Below the pieces are notes generated by a model. The model searched no databases. It saw nothing but the letters and a program-made list of their open reading frames with translations, and was not told the origin of the DNA. Shown in pieces: positions 11,215 to 23,843 of a stretch of 64,000 nt of DNA. The DNA is from Fonsecaea monophora (Eukaryota; Ascomycota; Eurotiomycetes; Chaetothyriales; Herpotrichiellaceae). The stretch covers positions 219,762 to 283,761 of the forward strand of contig NW_019173965.1 in assembly GCF_001642475.1 (NCBI RefSeq), given 5' to 3'. The number at the start of each line of letters is the position of its first letter. The stretch's first letter is position 1. A program made the translations under genes and the position numbers.

Positions 11215-13406
11215 GAGAAGTAAAGGGTTTGCGGGCGTTTGTCGACGGTTGGAAGGGATTGTTGAATGCCTTCAGCTAAATTTTTCCGCTGTGTTTTGGC
11301 GTTGCTGATCCACTATTTGCTGCAACAACACGAGTCATGACAACAAGAAATCTTTCCTTATTCGTGATAAAGGGATCTCCTGCTAGGATGCGCGTGTGTC
11401 CGTCTGGACATCCGGCAAGGATGTTGTCCAATTGAAGCATAAACCTGTCAGCCCTGGGACACTTGAAATAAAGTGTGGCGAAGCCAACAAAATGCGATGC
11501 CCGTGATGGCACCCTGCATGCGCATGGGTTCCTGTCTGTCACTACCGAAATGTGGAGAGCTGGAAGGCAGTACATCTGGAGTCTACTGAATGCCAAAACC
11601 CGGGGAGGAGGCGGTGAACAACTGATCTCAGCCTGGTTGTGAGAGGCCTTCTACCTCAGTTAAGTCCATCAGGATCCTTCACAGAGCCTGTATCCGTGAA
11701 TATATCCCGCTATCAGAGACCTCCGCATCTTGTCACTTGCGAAGAAGAAAGATCGACATCAGTCGCGATCTTAATGGAAGTATTCGAGTAGTGTCAAATT
11801 TGTCCATCCCCGAAACTTAAGATTAAAAATTCAGTTCGCGCCGAAGATACCACGACGACAAGCCACTAAAGGACGGCAATATCCCCGTAGTTGATAGGTC
11901 CGCCAATCGGTAAGCACGTAAAAGGAACGTTTCGCCGATTTTTTGGCGCACCAGCGGTTGGGTGGCACCGAGCTTACCATCCTGTAAATTTTCGCGGGAT
12001 GGACTTTTGCACTTGTTGCCGCAAGTCTCGCTGGAAACAACAGGAATGAGAGGTGATCAGGGGGTGACGATCCTAGAGGCTCCCTCATACAGGCTGACTC
12101 CTCGTGTTGCACCTCCTGTTTGATCGCAAGGAGATTTCAGGAGCGAGGCTGGGTGCGTGTGGAAAAGTTATTTTTCTTATCATTTAGCTCCGTTCCTATC
12201 GATAAAGGGGCATGTCTGATACGCGAGTTGGCCTGAAATGATTCCCACAGCCCCTCCCGGGCTCCTAGGGTAACTCCAGGCTTCCTCCAGTGCAGGACTG
12301 GGGGAAGAAGTCTGACGAGTAGGACGGGGTGAACGGGATGACCGTCTGTTCAAGGGGAGATATTGCCAATCACTCGGCCATTAGGATGTAAAAAAAAGCC
12401 CCGTCTAGGAGGCGAAGCATGCTTACACATTGTTCCATGTGTAGGCGGAAAAGGCGACATGGGGAACTTGACAGACAACCTGCCGCGGGAGCTGCCCTCG
12501 TACCTACTTGCTAGGATGTTGGGCATTCAGATCTGACGTGGTAGGCGTAAATGCAGCCTGCACACTGGTGTGAAACACCCCTGTCTACCAGCTGGCCTCT
12601 ATTGTAACAGGAGGGTGCGGGTTGTTGATTATCCTAAGGCTGAGTGGCGACAAAAATAGGTCTTCCAGAAGATTGACCAAAACTGAACTCATAGGCAACA
12701 AGCACAAAGACCCATTCCCCCTGTTGTGGTGTATGCTGTGTTGCCCCCCTAGTTTCTTGAGAATTTTCGACTCGTCCAGACAGATCCGTGCCACTGGCAT
12801 AGGGAGAGATCGTCGAGATCTCCGGTCAGGATTCGTTTGTCCGGGATTGTTCTGGCTCTGGTATCTCGGAGGGGCTCTTTTGGTTACAGTGTCTCTTTGT
12901 GGTCTGGGTCGGCCAGCGCGGCAAAAGACTAGAGGAAGGCGGTCAAAAAGTCATTTGATGGGGGAGAGTGATGGGGGCGCCAGGTGAAATAATGGGGCGA
13001 TGCGGCCGGATATGACTGGCGAATAGACCAGGGGCTTTTAGGGACCGGCAGCACTAGCGAAAAAAATTTCTGTGAGCAGAGAACGGCGAAGTCCAGAGAC
13101 AAAATAAAACTCAGGCCTGCTCACCCTGTCCATCCTTCTTCCTTACCATCTCTCCTCTCCCATCCTCTTTCTCCCCTCTAGACTCTTTGCATTTTCTCTG
13201 CTTGATAGAGTCTTTGCACATTCTTTTCCCCTATCCTCTTAGAGCCAGATAGAGCGAAGGACCGGCGTGGAAAGCGCAGTCTTCGTGGGCACCCCCTTCA
13301 GCCGACATAGACCGCCTTTTTTTCACATTCCCGAAATTTTCCACCCACAAAAACACCAGATTCGACATATCCAACCCTTTGAGAACTCTCTGAGTTTCCT
13401 CCAGAG
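11215..13406. other. Long gene-free stretch upstream of eEF3
   Basis: About 2.2 kb without a supportable gene; the longest frames (121 codons or fewer) show no family character. The final 300 bases are the promoter and leader of eEF3. The middle may contain distal regulatory sequence, but I see no repeated element or transposon remnant that I could name. Confidence 0.55.
13119..13200 (+). promoter_or_regulatory. Pyrimidine-rich promoter/leader tract of eEF3
   Basis: A CT-rich tract some 210-290 bases before the eEF3 ATG. Pyrimidine tracts near the transcription start are common in strongly expressed filamentous-fungal genes, and eEF3 is such a gene. An octamer TCTTTGCA occurs at 13184 and again at 13211 in related flanks. 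The exact transcription start cannot be read from sequence. Confidence 0.55.
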
Positions 13407-16400
13407 ATGCCCTCTGTCGACACCATGTCTTCTACTCCGACTTCCTCGTCAAAAGAGACGAAACAGTCGATCGCCACCCTCGAGCAGTTGCTGCACCAAC
13501 TGTCCATCTCGAAAACTCAAGATGAGGCAAATGGCGCCGCTGGCAACGTCGCCACATTCTTGAACGGCCCTATCGAGGAGCACGATGTGCCTCTTAAGGC
13601 TGTCGAGATCCTGAAGAAACAACTCGGCAACAAGAAAGATGCCGTTGTGCGAGAACGTGCTCTCGATGGCATCCGAGCCGTTGCCTCACACTCCACCATT
13701 GCCCCCGGTGCCGAGCCCTACCTCATCTCTCTCCTGCCACTGGCTCTCGCTGCGGTGGGAGACAAGATGGTTTCGGTCAAGAACGCTGCGCAGGCCGCAT
13801 CTCTTGCCATCGTTAAAGCCATTAACCCCAACGCCGTCAAGGTCGCCCTTCCTCACATCCGAAACTCCATCATTACGGCACAGAAATGGCCCGAGAAGAT
13901 GACTGGTCTCGATTGTATCGAAGCCCTTGTCGAAACTGCTCCTACCCAGCTTTCCTTCCTCGTCCCGACCCTCATCCCGATTGTTTCGGAGTCCATGTGG
14001 GATACCAAGCCTGAAGTCAAGAAGAAGGCCTACGGCACAATGGAGAAGATCTGCAAATTGATCGAAAACAAGGACATCGAAAAGTTCATTCCGGAACTCA
14101 TCAAATGTATTGCTAAGCCTGAGAACGTCCCCGAGACCGTTCACTTGCTCGGTGCCACCACTTTCGTTACTGATGTCCACGAGCCGACTTTGGCCATCAT
14201 GGTTCCTCTCCTGGAACGTGGTCTGGCTGAGCGGGACACTGCCATCAAGCGAAAGGCCGCAGTCATTGTGGACAACATGTGCAAACTGGTCGAGGACCCT
14301 CAAATTGTCGCAGCTTTCTTGCCTAAGCTGATGCCTGCTCTTACGAAGAACTACGAGAACATGGCTGATCCTGAGGCTCGTGAGAAGACGAAACAGGGCT
14401 TGGACACTCTCAAGCGAGTTGGTGCTGTGAAAGAAGACGGCTCCTTCCCCAAGATCGACAATGCTGGTGAAATCGCCACTGTGGTCCCGATTCTGAAGGA
14501 AATTATCGAGCAAAAGCACAAAGGCGCCGTTGCAAAGGCTGATACCGTCATTGACTACGTTGCCGCCATCGCTGGCCAGCTGATCGATGAGAAGATCACC
14601 GACGAGCCTGACTGGGTTTCCAACACCGTCGAATATCTCAAGACCATTGTTGGTGAAGCCGACGCCAAAGCCGTCGCTGAGACTCTCCGTAAACGTGCTT
14701 CTCCAGGTATCGAAGATGAACCTGAGGCTGAACCCGATGAGGAAGAGGGTGAAGATCTCTGCAACTGCACATTCAACCTGGCCTATGGTGCTAAGATTCT
14801 CCTGAATCAAACTACGCTCCGGCTCAAGCGTGGCCAGCGCTATGGTCTGCTTGGACCCAACGGTTCCGGTAAATCCACTCTTATGCGAGCCATCAACAAC
14901 GAGCAGGTCGAGGGTTTCCCCAAGCAATCCGAGGTCAAGACTGTTTTCGTTGAACACGATCTCGACGCCGCTGATACTGAACTCACCGTCATTGGCTGGA
15001 CCGAAATGAAGCTGAGATCCGTCGGCATTGATACTCCCGTGGAAGAGATCAAGGCCAAGCTCCTGGAGTTCGGTTTCCTCGAATCCCAGATGGAAGGCCC
15101 CATTACCTCGCTCTCTGGTGGCTGGAAGATGAAGTTGGCTCTTGCCCGTGCCGTCTTCGAGAACCCTGATATTCTCTTGCTCGATGAACCCACCAACCAC
15201 TTGGACGTGAAGAACGTCGCCTGGCTCGAGAACTACCTCATCAACTCTCCTTGCACGTCAATCATCGTCTCGCACGACTCTAAATTCCTGAACAACGTGA
15301 TCCAACATGTCATCCACTACGAACGCTTCAAGCTCCGCAGATACCGTGGTAATCTGACCGAGTTCGCCAAGCGAGTCCCGTCTGCTCGGTCCTACTTCGA
15401 GCTCGGTGCCTCTGAGTTGTCGTTCAAATTCCCCGAACCTGGTTTCCTCGAGGGTGTCAAGACCAAGGCTAAGGCCATCGTCCGTGTCAACAAGATGGCA
15501 TTCCAATATCCTGGCACCGACAAGCCTCAGATTCAAGACATCACTTTCCAGGTGTCTCTTGGCTCTCGTATTGCAGTTATCGGCCCCAACGGTGCTGGCA
15601 AGTCCACCCTTGTCAACGTCCTCACCGGTGAATTGATCCCCACATCTGGTGAGCTCTACCAGCACGAGAACATCCGTATTGCATACATCAAACAGCACGC
15701 TTTCGCCCACATTGATAACCATTTGGACAAGACTCCATCCGAGTATATCCAATGGCGATTCCAGACCGGCGAGGATCGTGAAACCATGGATCGAGCAAAC
15801 AAGATCGTCACCGAAGATGACGAGAAGGCCATGGACAAGATCTACAAGATTGACGGTACCCAACGACGCGTCATTGGCATCCACGCTCGGAGAAAGTTCA
15901 AGAACTCGTACGAGTACGAATGTTCGTTCGCACTGGGTGAAAACGTCGGCCAGAAGAACGAGAAATGGACTCCCATGATGACTGCCGACAACGCCTGGAT
16001 TCCTCGCTCTGAAATCCTAGCTTCCCACCAGAAGATGGTCGCCGAGGTTGATCAGAAAGAAGCTTTGGCCAGCGGTCAGTTCCGACCTCTGATCCGACGT
16101 GAGATTGAGGCACACGGTGCCAACTTCGGACTTGATGCCGAGTTGATCTCCCACTCTCGGATGCGTGGTCTTTCGGGTGGTCAGCGTGTCAAGGTCGTGC
16201 TTGCTGCTTGCACATGGCAACGCCCTCATTTAATCGTTTTGGATGAACCGACCAACTACCTTGACCGTGACTCGTTGGGTGCCCTGTCCAAGGCTCTTAA
16301 GGAGTTTGAGGGTGGTGTTGTCATCATTTCCCACAACGCCGAGTTCACTGAGTCTCTGACCGAAGAGGTTTGGAGTGTCATGAACGGCAGAATGACCCCC

Positions 16401-16727
16401 AGCGGCCACAACTGGATTGTAAGTTGATTCGACCCAGAATTATCGCTGTTGAACTGTACTAACTCTTTATTTTAGCAAGGTCAAGGCTCTGGTCCTCGTT
16501 TGTCGGCAAAGGATGACGATGAGGAGGAGAAGTTCGATGCTATGGTATGTCCAAATGTGTCAAGTCTTTTCTTGGAGATGAGATACTAACTGTCCTTGCA
16601 GGGCAACAAGATCGAAGGCAACAAGAAGGCGAAGAAGCTTACTTCGTCTGAGCTGAGAAAGAAGAAGAAGGAACGTATGGCCCGGAGAAAGCGGGGTGAA
16701 GAAGTCTTCTCGGATGAGGATGACTAG
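13407..16727 (+). CDS. tef3: Translation elongation factor eEF3 (ABC-F-like ATPase)
   Basis: The exons are 13407-16418, 16476-16544 and 16602-16727; product about 1068 residues, close to the usual 1044-1055. eEF3 is the fungal third elongation factor: a cytosolic ATPase that binds the ribosome and releases E-site tRNA while helping eEF1A delivery. N-terminal HEAT repeats occupy roughly residues 15-320. The first ABC domain has Walker A GPNGSGKST at about 483-491, signature LSGGWKMK and Walker B LLLDEPTNHLD. The second has GPNGAGKST at about 726-734, the chromodomain-like insert, LSGGQRVK and VLDEPTNYLD. The C-terminus is the typical lysine/arginine-rich tail ending EVFSDEDD, encoded by the two small last exons. 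Two close ATGs exist (13407 and 13425); the first is used here. Strong codon bias produces long antisense frames that are not genes. Confidence 0.97.
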
Positions 16728-18339
16728 ATGTTGACACGATTACCTTTCGATGATTTACGGCTTAAGGTGCATTGGGAGGCATTGAAACGAATCATGGTCG
16801 TTTAGAAAGGAGTGGCTGGAGTTTCTGAGGCAACAACGCAAAACAAATCCGCTTGGAGAGGGAAATAGAGGCCGATTTCTGATACCCTCTCGATGATAGA
16901 GCATAGACAAGATAGAGCACTGAAGATTTCAGTCCGTCATAATGGATTCGCTTGTCAGTTCGAAACTTGGAGTCTTCCGACAACTACATTATTATGTATA
17001 ATAATGGGATAGTTCACGCTGAAGACGTCTCACTGTAGCCTCGTCTGTGTAGAGTAGCCTTGCTCAGCCTTGCTAAGCAGACCCGAACACTACTACGAGA
17101 TAATGGGGTCTCACATACGCGTCGTTCTCAGCATTGTACGACACTCGCTCTGTGTATTCAACGAGTGGAGTGATCGATCTGCTGTGGTCACGCAATTTAC
17201 TAACTGTGTGCAGTGTTTGTACAGTAATGGCGAATCTAGTGTTCCAAATGGGTATGTGGAGCAGTTTCTGTTCTTGCATACCGAGTACGAGTCACATACT
17301 TCACTTCGTACTCTTACTCTTACTCTTGCTTGCACTTCGTTCAAATGCCGACGCCACCGGAGACACAGCCACGGGATTCCCATCGACTGATTGGTGAAAG
17401 GGTCAGCACTTTGCAGTCTTTTCATCCCAGGATTTGGATCACATTCTTGGGTGCTTGCATCTACTGCAAGTGACGAGTACTTGTACCATTCTGACCAAAA
17501 CAAGTGTGTCCATCTGACAACTAATACCAGAAGCGAAGACCTCCTCGATGCTCCCACAAAAGCCCATCCAGTCCCACCTATTGGCGCCGAGCCTCGCTGA
17601 ATGCTGACCGGAAAACGCCTGGAAAAATCCCACCTGGCACATGGCGCGCCACTTAGTGCCACCACCCACGAGTGTGTACCGGACGGCACAGCACCTCTTT
17701 CAGTATCCCTTCGTTGGTCCTCTGTGCTCGTCTGAGAGAGCCCACCTCCTCCTAACTAGACACCGTCACTACGGATGGCGTAGCCCCGTGGGGGTAAACC
17801 ACTACTCAAGAGCCGGATAATGCACCCAAGATACCACTGGGACAAACAATACCTTGAAAGTCCTCGGCCGCCCTCCACTACTCTGAATGGCGATTTTCCC
17901 GGGGCGATATGTTCCCCAGAGGGGCGGGGCTCCTTGGGATTTCCTCTCAGGTTCGAACCTGCTCCTAAAGACCGAGCTAGACTCTGTGTTACAGAGTGTC
18001 TTATGATGCCGTTGCTTTCGGCAGATCACAGAGACTGAAGGCTCTGGTCCTTGTGGAAAGTTTGATATGGCGAAAACACGCCTTCCTTTTGGAGACCACA
18101 CCGTGAGACAATAAATAACCAGCAGCATTCCGCTTGCCATTTTGTTCTCTGAGCTTTCGATCCCCTTTGGCCCTCTACCTTCCTCTCTTTTCCTTTCTGG
18201 GTCCAGAGTATTGGCCTTGACTTGTGCTACAACCCGGAGGCGTCCACTGACCAAGTCTAACAGCTTATCTTCCCTCCGGAGGCTTATTTTACACTCTTTC
18301 GCCACTCTTTGCGTGTTCTGATTCGAAAGATTAGCCAAG
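16728..18339. other. Intergenic region between eEF3 and the monooxygenase
   Basis: About 1.6 kb holding the eEF3 3' end and the promoter of the monooxygenase gene. Two minus-strand frames (17111-17689 and 17802-18338) are open for under 200 codons but show no domain or gene-like start, and I treat them as chance. Short local repeats are visible near 17056-17076 (GCCTTGCT twice) and 17309-17330 (CTCTTA units). Confidence 0.55.
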
Positions 18340-20295
18340 ATGGGATCGGTTGGTTACAAAGTGACGGATGGACTCTATGCCCATCCGCTGATCTCAGAGA
18401 GAGCAATTGATGAGCCGAGGCCACTCAAAGTCATTTATATTGGTGCTGGCGTGTCTGGAATTTGTGCCGCCATACAGTTTCCTCGATTCCTACCGACTGT
18501 GGAGCTCGCAATCTATGAGAAGAACGCCGACGTGGGCGGTACTTGGTATGAGAATAGATATCCTGGATGCGCCTGTGGTAGGTCCAGCACGACGTGGCAA
18601 CGATCCTTAATTGACGCAACACACAGATATCCCTGCTCATGCGTATCAACTGAGCTTCGAGTCAGAAGTGCATTGGAGCAAATTCTATGCTGATGCCCCA
18701 GAAATCCTTCAATACTGGAAACGAGTTGCCGACAAATACGATGTCAAGAAATATATGAAGTTTGGCCACAAATGCATCGAAGCTCGATGGAACGAGGAAA
18801 CCTCGAAATGGCACGTCAAGTTCCAGAGATTAGATACCAGCGAGGTCGTTGAAGACGTCGGCGACGTCTTCATGACCGGCGTTGGTGCTCTCAACGAGTG
18901 GAAATGGCCAGACATCAAAGGTCTGCACGACTTCAAGGGCAAGCTGCTCCACAGCGCAGACTGGGACTCGAGTTACGATATCTCGGTGAGTTGCCCCTGT
19001 TTCCGTCCCAGGGCCCTTGCTGACTGATGTGGAAGGGCAAAGACATCGCGGTCATCGGCGCCGGCAGCAGTGGTATTCAGATCGTTGCCACCCTGCAGCC
19101 AAAAGTCAAATCCATGGACCACTATGTGCGTGGCCGGACGTGGATCGCAGCGACATTTGGTAACGAGCTTGTCCGGGCCCGTAACGATGGAAAGGATGGG
19201 AACTTTAACTACACGCGAGAGGAAATGGAGGCTTGGGAAAAGGACCCTAAATCTTACGTCCAATATCGCAAAGCGCTTGAAGTCGGTATGCAGGGCGGTT
19301 TTGCTCTCACACACAAGGGGACGAAAGAGCACGAGTGCGCGTGGTCATTATTTAACCAGGACATGAGGAAGCGGCTGGAGAAGAAGCCAGAGATTGCCGA
19401 ACATCTCATCCCCGACTTTCCACCTCTCTGCAAGCGATTGACTCCCGGTCCTGGCTATCTTGAAGCCTTGGTCGCCGACAATGTTGACGTGATCGCGACC
19501 AAGATTTCACATGTCGACGAGACGGGCATCGTGACGACGGACGGGAAGCATCGACCAGTTGAAGCGATCGTCTGTGCCACCGGATTCGACACGTCTTTCC
19601 AGGGTCGATTTCCGATCTATGGACGTGGCGGCGTCAACCTTCAGGATCGCTACAAAGAGCGCCCAGAAACGTACCTCAGTGTGTGCACCGACCACTTCCC
19701 GAATTTCTTCCAGTCCTTTGGTCCCAACGCCGGTCTCGGCAACGGTAATCTCCTGATCATCATCGAAGCCATCGCCAACTATGTCGGACAGATTCTCCAG
19801 AGACTAGGACAAGGAAACACCAAGACGATTGAGCCCAAGCGGAAAGCGGTAGAGAACTTCACAAATTATTGTGAAGCCTTTTTCGAACGGACGGTCTTCT
19901 CAGCTGAATGTGGGAGTTGGTACAAGTCATCGCCACCCAACGCGACTCCGGAAGAACGAAAACGAGGCCGGGTAACGGCGTTATGGCCCGGCAGTAGTAT
20001 TCATGCTGTTAAGGCACTTGAGAAGGTGAGATTCGACGACTTTGAAATGACTCCAGCCGATGGAAATGAGTTTGGATGGTTCGGCGACGGATGGGCCTCG
20101 GCAGAGAGAACGGGAGATGTGGAGGGTTTGACATGGTATCTGAACAACACAAGCTTCACACACGAACCATTGGAAAAGGGCGAGAAATTGAAGGTGACCG
20201 AGGACAAGGTGGTGATCAACGGGGATGCAGAGGGCGTCGAGAAGGGCGAGATTGTAAAGGAGATGCAGGTGCCTGACGGGGTTGCTGCGACGTAG
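18340..20295 (+). CDS. Baeyer-Villiger-type flavin monooxygenase
   Basis: The exons are 18340-18577, 18627-18985 and 19036-20295; product about 618 residues, normal for type I Baeyer-Villiger monooxygenases. These FAD enzymes use NADPH and O2 to insert oxygen next to a carbonyl, giving esters or lactones. The FAD Rossmann motif GAGVSG lies at about 35-40, preceded by VIY. The fingerprint matching FxGxxxHxxxWD is FKGKLLHSADWD at about 182-193. The NADPH Rossmann motif GAGSSG lies at about 207-212, and the ATGFD motif near 381-385. All three exon joins restore these motifs (DIPAHAYQ after exon 1, ISGKDIAVIG after exon 2), which supports the splice choices. No signal peptide is seen, so a cytosolic location is likely. 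The substrate (cyclic ketone, steroid or other) is not predictable. The gene is followed 334 bases later, on the same strand, by an amine oxidase. Confidence 0.92.
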
Positions 20296-20628
20296 AGGAA
20301 AGCAATGAGTGAGTATTGTGTGTTAATGAGATAATATATCAATAGCTCCACCTCACCACCATTCAAGACTGCTTCTTCCCAAGACTAAAATAACAGACTA
20401 TGCCTCGGAAGGACATTGTAGCCCAGGAGGGCCATCAAAGTGTATCAGGCCATCAGGGCATCTCCGCTCCATGTCCAAGACCCAAGAGATTGCTCATGAC
20501 TCAGTTCAGTTACATACTGTGTGAAGATACACGGTTATCACCATGAGAATCCGTGGGACAAATCCTTCTCCTCATCCTTTCTTTCTCTTCGACTCCTGTA
20601 TAACAGACGGTTCAAAGACCTCGACAAC
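20296..20628 (+). promoter_or_regulatory. Short spacer upstream of the copper amine oxidase
   Basis: The 333-base gap carries both the monooxygenase 3' end and the amine oxidase promoter and leader. No in-frame ATG precedes 20629 although the frame is open from 20521. No clear operator or TATA box is recognised. Confidence 0.45.
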
Positions 20629-23449
20629 ATGGCCTTGTGGAGGCTGTTGGGCATTTCCACCTCAGCCGTGGTCGTCTTGACCAGCCTCGCTTATCTCCTC
20701 CTCGTCGCCTCCCTCTCCACTTCCCCCTCGGATCCAACCAGGCATCCACTGTTCGACCCGTCTGCCTCGTCATCTGAGCACCCTCACAGACACTTTCAGG
20801 CGCCTGCAGAAAACCCCTGGGCAGAGCTGGACGAGGTGGAAGCGTCGCAGGTGTATCTATGGCTTCAGAAGAATACTAATATATTCAACTCGACCGATGA
20901 CCGCGCGGGTGGGAGTCGAGGGGACAACAACCCGCTGAATCTGATCGAACTGCTCCGGCCCAATAAATCTAGTGTGGTTGACTATCTAGACCACAATGGC
21001 CCTATCCCAGATCGCTGGGCTCGCCTCTCTGCCGTCGAGACCAAGGGTGATGACGCCTTCATCGTCGAATACATGGTCGGTCCGCTGCCACCCTCCAACA
21101 ATACCCAGATTCTCCCCTTGACGTACTGCCACAATTCCGGCCGCAACTATGTTCAGAGCCCTGTCTCGGATGTCTTTGCGCTGCTGGAGTGGGCGCTGTC
21201 CATCGGTGAGAACGCATCCGATGTCACCCAGGAGCTCTTGGGCGCAAAGACCAACCGTGACGATCTCGACGATCCCAATGGGTTGGTCATGGGTTCCAGA
21301 CCTGCACTCATCGAGTCTGGCCGCATGGTACACTGGCTGGAGTTTTTCGGGCCGGGCATCAAGTCCGATGGCCGCAGCCTCTTGCCGCAAGGGCTGTACG
21401 TCAAGCTGAACGTCCCCAACGCAAACCCGGAGTCCTGGACGACGAGCGAGTGGTTCTACAACGGGATCCTGTACGACAATCTTACTATGCTACGGCAAGC
21501 TATGGCGTCGCCCAGGTTTGAGCGCCTGACGGTCAATGAGGACGGGGAGTGGACCGACACTGAAGGCCTCAGCACGTCCACCCCAGAGCGAGACATGCCA
21601 CCACCACTGTCGATTCAGCCGTATGGCCCTCGCTACCGCCTCGACCGGTCGGAGAAGTACATCTCGTGGATGGGCTTCTCGTTCTACCTGTCGACCTCGC
21701 AGGCCACGGCGCTCTCGCTCTTCGACATCCGCTACAACAACTCGCGCCTCATGTACCAGCTCGGCCTGCAGGAGGCGCTGGCCCACTACGCCGGTGTCGA
21801 GCCCATGCAGTCCGGCCTCGAGTTTTTGGACACCTTCTTCGGCATGGGCAAGATGATGTTCAGCCTCGTCCCGGGACTGGACTGTCCCGGCCACGCCGAG
21901 TACCTCGACATGTCGTACCACCGGGGCGGCAAGATGTATACGAACCGCAACGCTATCTGCGTCTTTGAGTACACCTCGGACGCGCCGTTGCAGAGACACA
22001 CCTCGGCCTTTAGCGCGACCGTCAGCAGAAACACGTACCTTGTGGTGAGGAGTGTGAGCACGGTGGGAAACTATGACTACACGGTGAGCCCCTCTTAAAC
22101 GACCGTAGCCTCGTTTCTCCCCCCTTTTTCTCTTTTCTTCTTCTTACTAGACAATCTCTCCGCTAGGTGGGAACGCATTAGCCCATGACACTGACTCATG
22201 TACACAGATCGACTATATCTTCTACCTCGACGGCTCGATCGAAGTCAAGCTACGGGCAAGCGGCTACATCTTCGGCGCGTTTCACGCGGAGCCACGCTCG
22301 TCGTCGCCACTCCGACGGGACTCGTCGACCAACGAATACGGGTACCGTGTGCGGCCGGCCCTGCACACCTCGATGCACGACCACGTGGTCAACTTCCGCG
22401 CGGACCTGGACATCTGCGGCACGGCCAACACGGTTGTGCGGACGTCGATCGAACCCCTCGAGCGGGCCTACGACTGGGACCAGCCCGAGGTGCCGGGCCC
22501 GCGCAACACGATGCACATGGTGCACACGCCCGTCAAGCACGAGACGGGGCTCAACTGGCCGCGCAACGCCGGGGAGATGTTCCTGATCACATCGCCGAAC
22601 AGCACGAACAAATGGGGGGAGACGCGGGCGTACCGCATCCTGCCGGGCACGGGGATGGGCAACCCGGCGCACCTGACGGTGGTCAACTCGACGGCGCTGG
22701 GCAAGGCGGCGACTTGGTCTACGGCGGACCTTTGGGTGCTGCGCAACCACCCGGCGACCGAGCCCGGGTCGGCGCACCACTACAACGCGCTCGAGCCGCT
22801 GACGCCACTGGTCGACTTCACCCGGATGGTCGAGGACCGCGAGGCGGTCGAGGAGGAAGACCTCGTGCTGTACTTCAACCTGGGCGGCCACCACGTGCCC
22901 AGCAGCCAGGACATCCCCAACACGCTGATGCACACGAGCGCCAGTTCCGTGATGTTCATGCCCTTTAACTACTTTGACGACGACGTCAGCAAGCCGCTCC
23001 GGCAGGGCGTGCGGGTTGATCGAAGCCGCCACGGCGCATCACAAGTGAAGGGGGACGATGCCGCTGCTGCGAAGGAAGAAGTGCGACGAACCCCGACGAA
23101 CCGGGCCGCCCGATCCAACCACGCAGCAGCAGCAGCGGCAGTCAAACCGGAGGAGATGGACAAGAAGAACCCTGCTACCACTCATGATACTGCTGGCGTT
23201 GACGACCCCCACGACGGCATCTCCTGGTTCGGCGCGCGGTACACCGCCCCCGTGCTGGTGACGGAGCAAATGCTCTCGCCCGACCTGAGCCACTACATGA
23301 AGGAGCGGGACGACGGGGAGCAAGACGGCTGGAAGACGGTGAGGAATAACGTCGGCGGCGGGCTGTACGGGTTGTTTGTCGGCAAGCAGAGAGAGCAGGG
23401 GAGCGGAGATTCTCGAGAGCGCGAAGGCGGCGCGCGGCTTGATTGGTGA
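20629..23449 (+). CDS. Copper amine oxidase (TPQ enzyme) with N-terminal membrane anchor
   Basis: Exons 20629-22083 and 22208-23449 encode about 898 residues. Copper amine oxidases deaminate primary amines to aldehydes, ammonia and H2O2, using a topaquinone made from a tyrosine. Residues about 8-28 form one hydrophobic segment near the N-terminus, suggesting a signal anchor or secretion signal. The catalytic-base region LFDIRY places Asp at about 366. The cofactor motif NYDY places the topaquinone tyrosine at about 482. Copper ligands are the HDH pair at about 542 and 544 and a histidine in GGHHVP at about 713-714. The only intron falls three codons after the cofactor tyrosine. The domain ends near MFMPFNYFDDD; the last 150 residues include an Ala/Lys/Arg-rich insert and a variable tail, making the protein longer than many relatives. 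The 3' half is visibly GC-rich. The substrate amine is unknown. Confidence 0.93.
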
Positions 23450-23802
23450 TTGGTGATTTGTCGTCAGCCTTATCGCGGCGCTTCTCTTGCGGCTAAACTT
23501 GCGATTTGACTTGCGATATAGAACGGGAAGGGGAAAGAGGAAAGGCAGGGGAAGAGAAGAGAAGAGGTCGTCAACGACTCGAGATCGAGATCGATGACGA
23601 TGACGAAGATGATGACGAAGAAATGATTGACGTCTTTGTCTTTGGGGGGAATATCTTAGAGCACATTTGGCTGTTCAGGCTGTGACTTGTCTTGATATGA
23701 CATGTCTTCTCTTGTCGGCTTGGATATGATATGATATTATGTTGATGGTATAGAGAACTAGGTATACTGAAGTCGTAGTGGGAGAATTAGAAGATGGGTC
23801 AA

Positions 23803-23843
<41 letters not shown>

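Noticed and set aside
13686..15200. 504-codon minus-strand frame inside eEF3
   Set aside because: It is antisense to a strongly codon-biased housekeeping gene, and the bias removes stop codons on the other strand. It has no domain.
15258..15884. 208-codon minus-strand frame inside eEF3
   Set aside because: Same codon-bias shadow; no domain.
17945..17975. GGTTCGAACC, resembling a tRNA B box
   Set aside because: The flanking five bases do not pair as a T-stem and no A box or acceptor stem fits.
17111..18338. Two minus-strand frames (192 and 178 codons) between eEF3 and the monooxygenase
   Set aside because: Unusual composition, no domain, no splice-consistent extension; treated as chance.
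22250..23032. 260-codon minus-strand frame inside the amine oxidase
   Set aside because: Antisense to the GC-rich second exon; composition dominated by Val, Arg and His, no domain.
18340..23449. Secondary-metabolite gene cluster with the MFS transporter
   Set aside because: No polyketide or peptide synthase, terpene cyclase or cluster regulator is present; eEF3 lies between the transporter and the enzymes.
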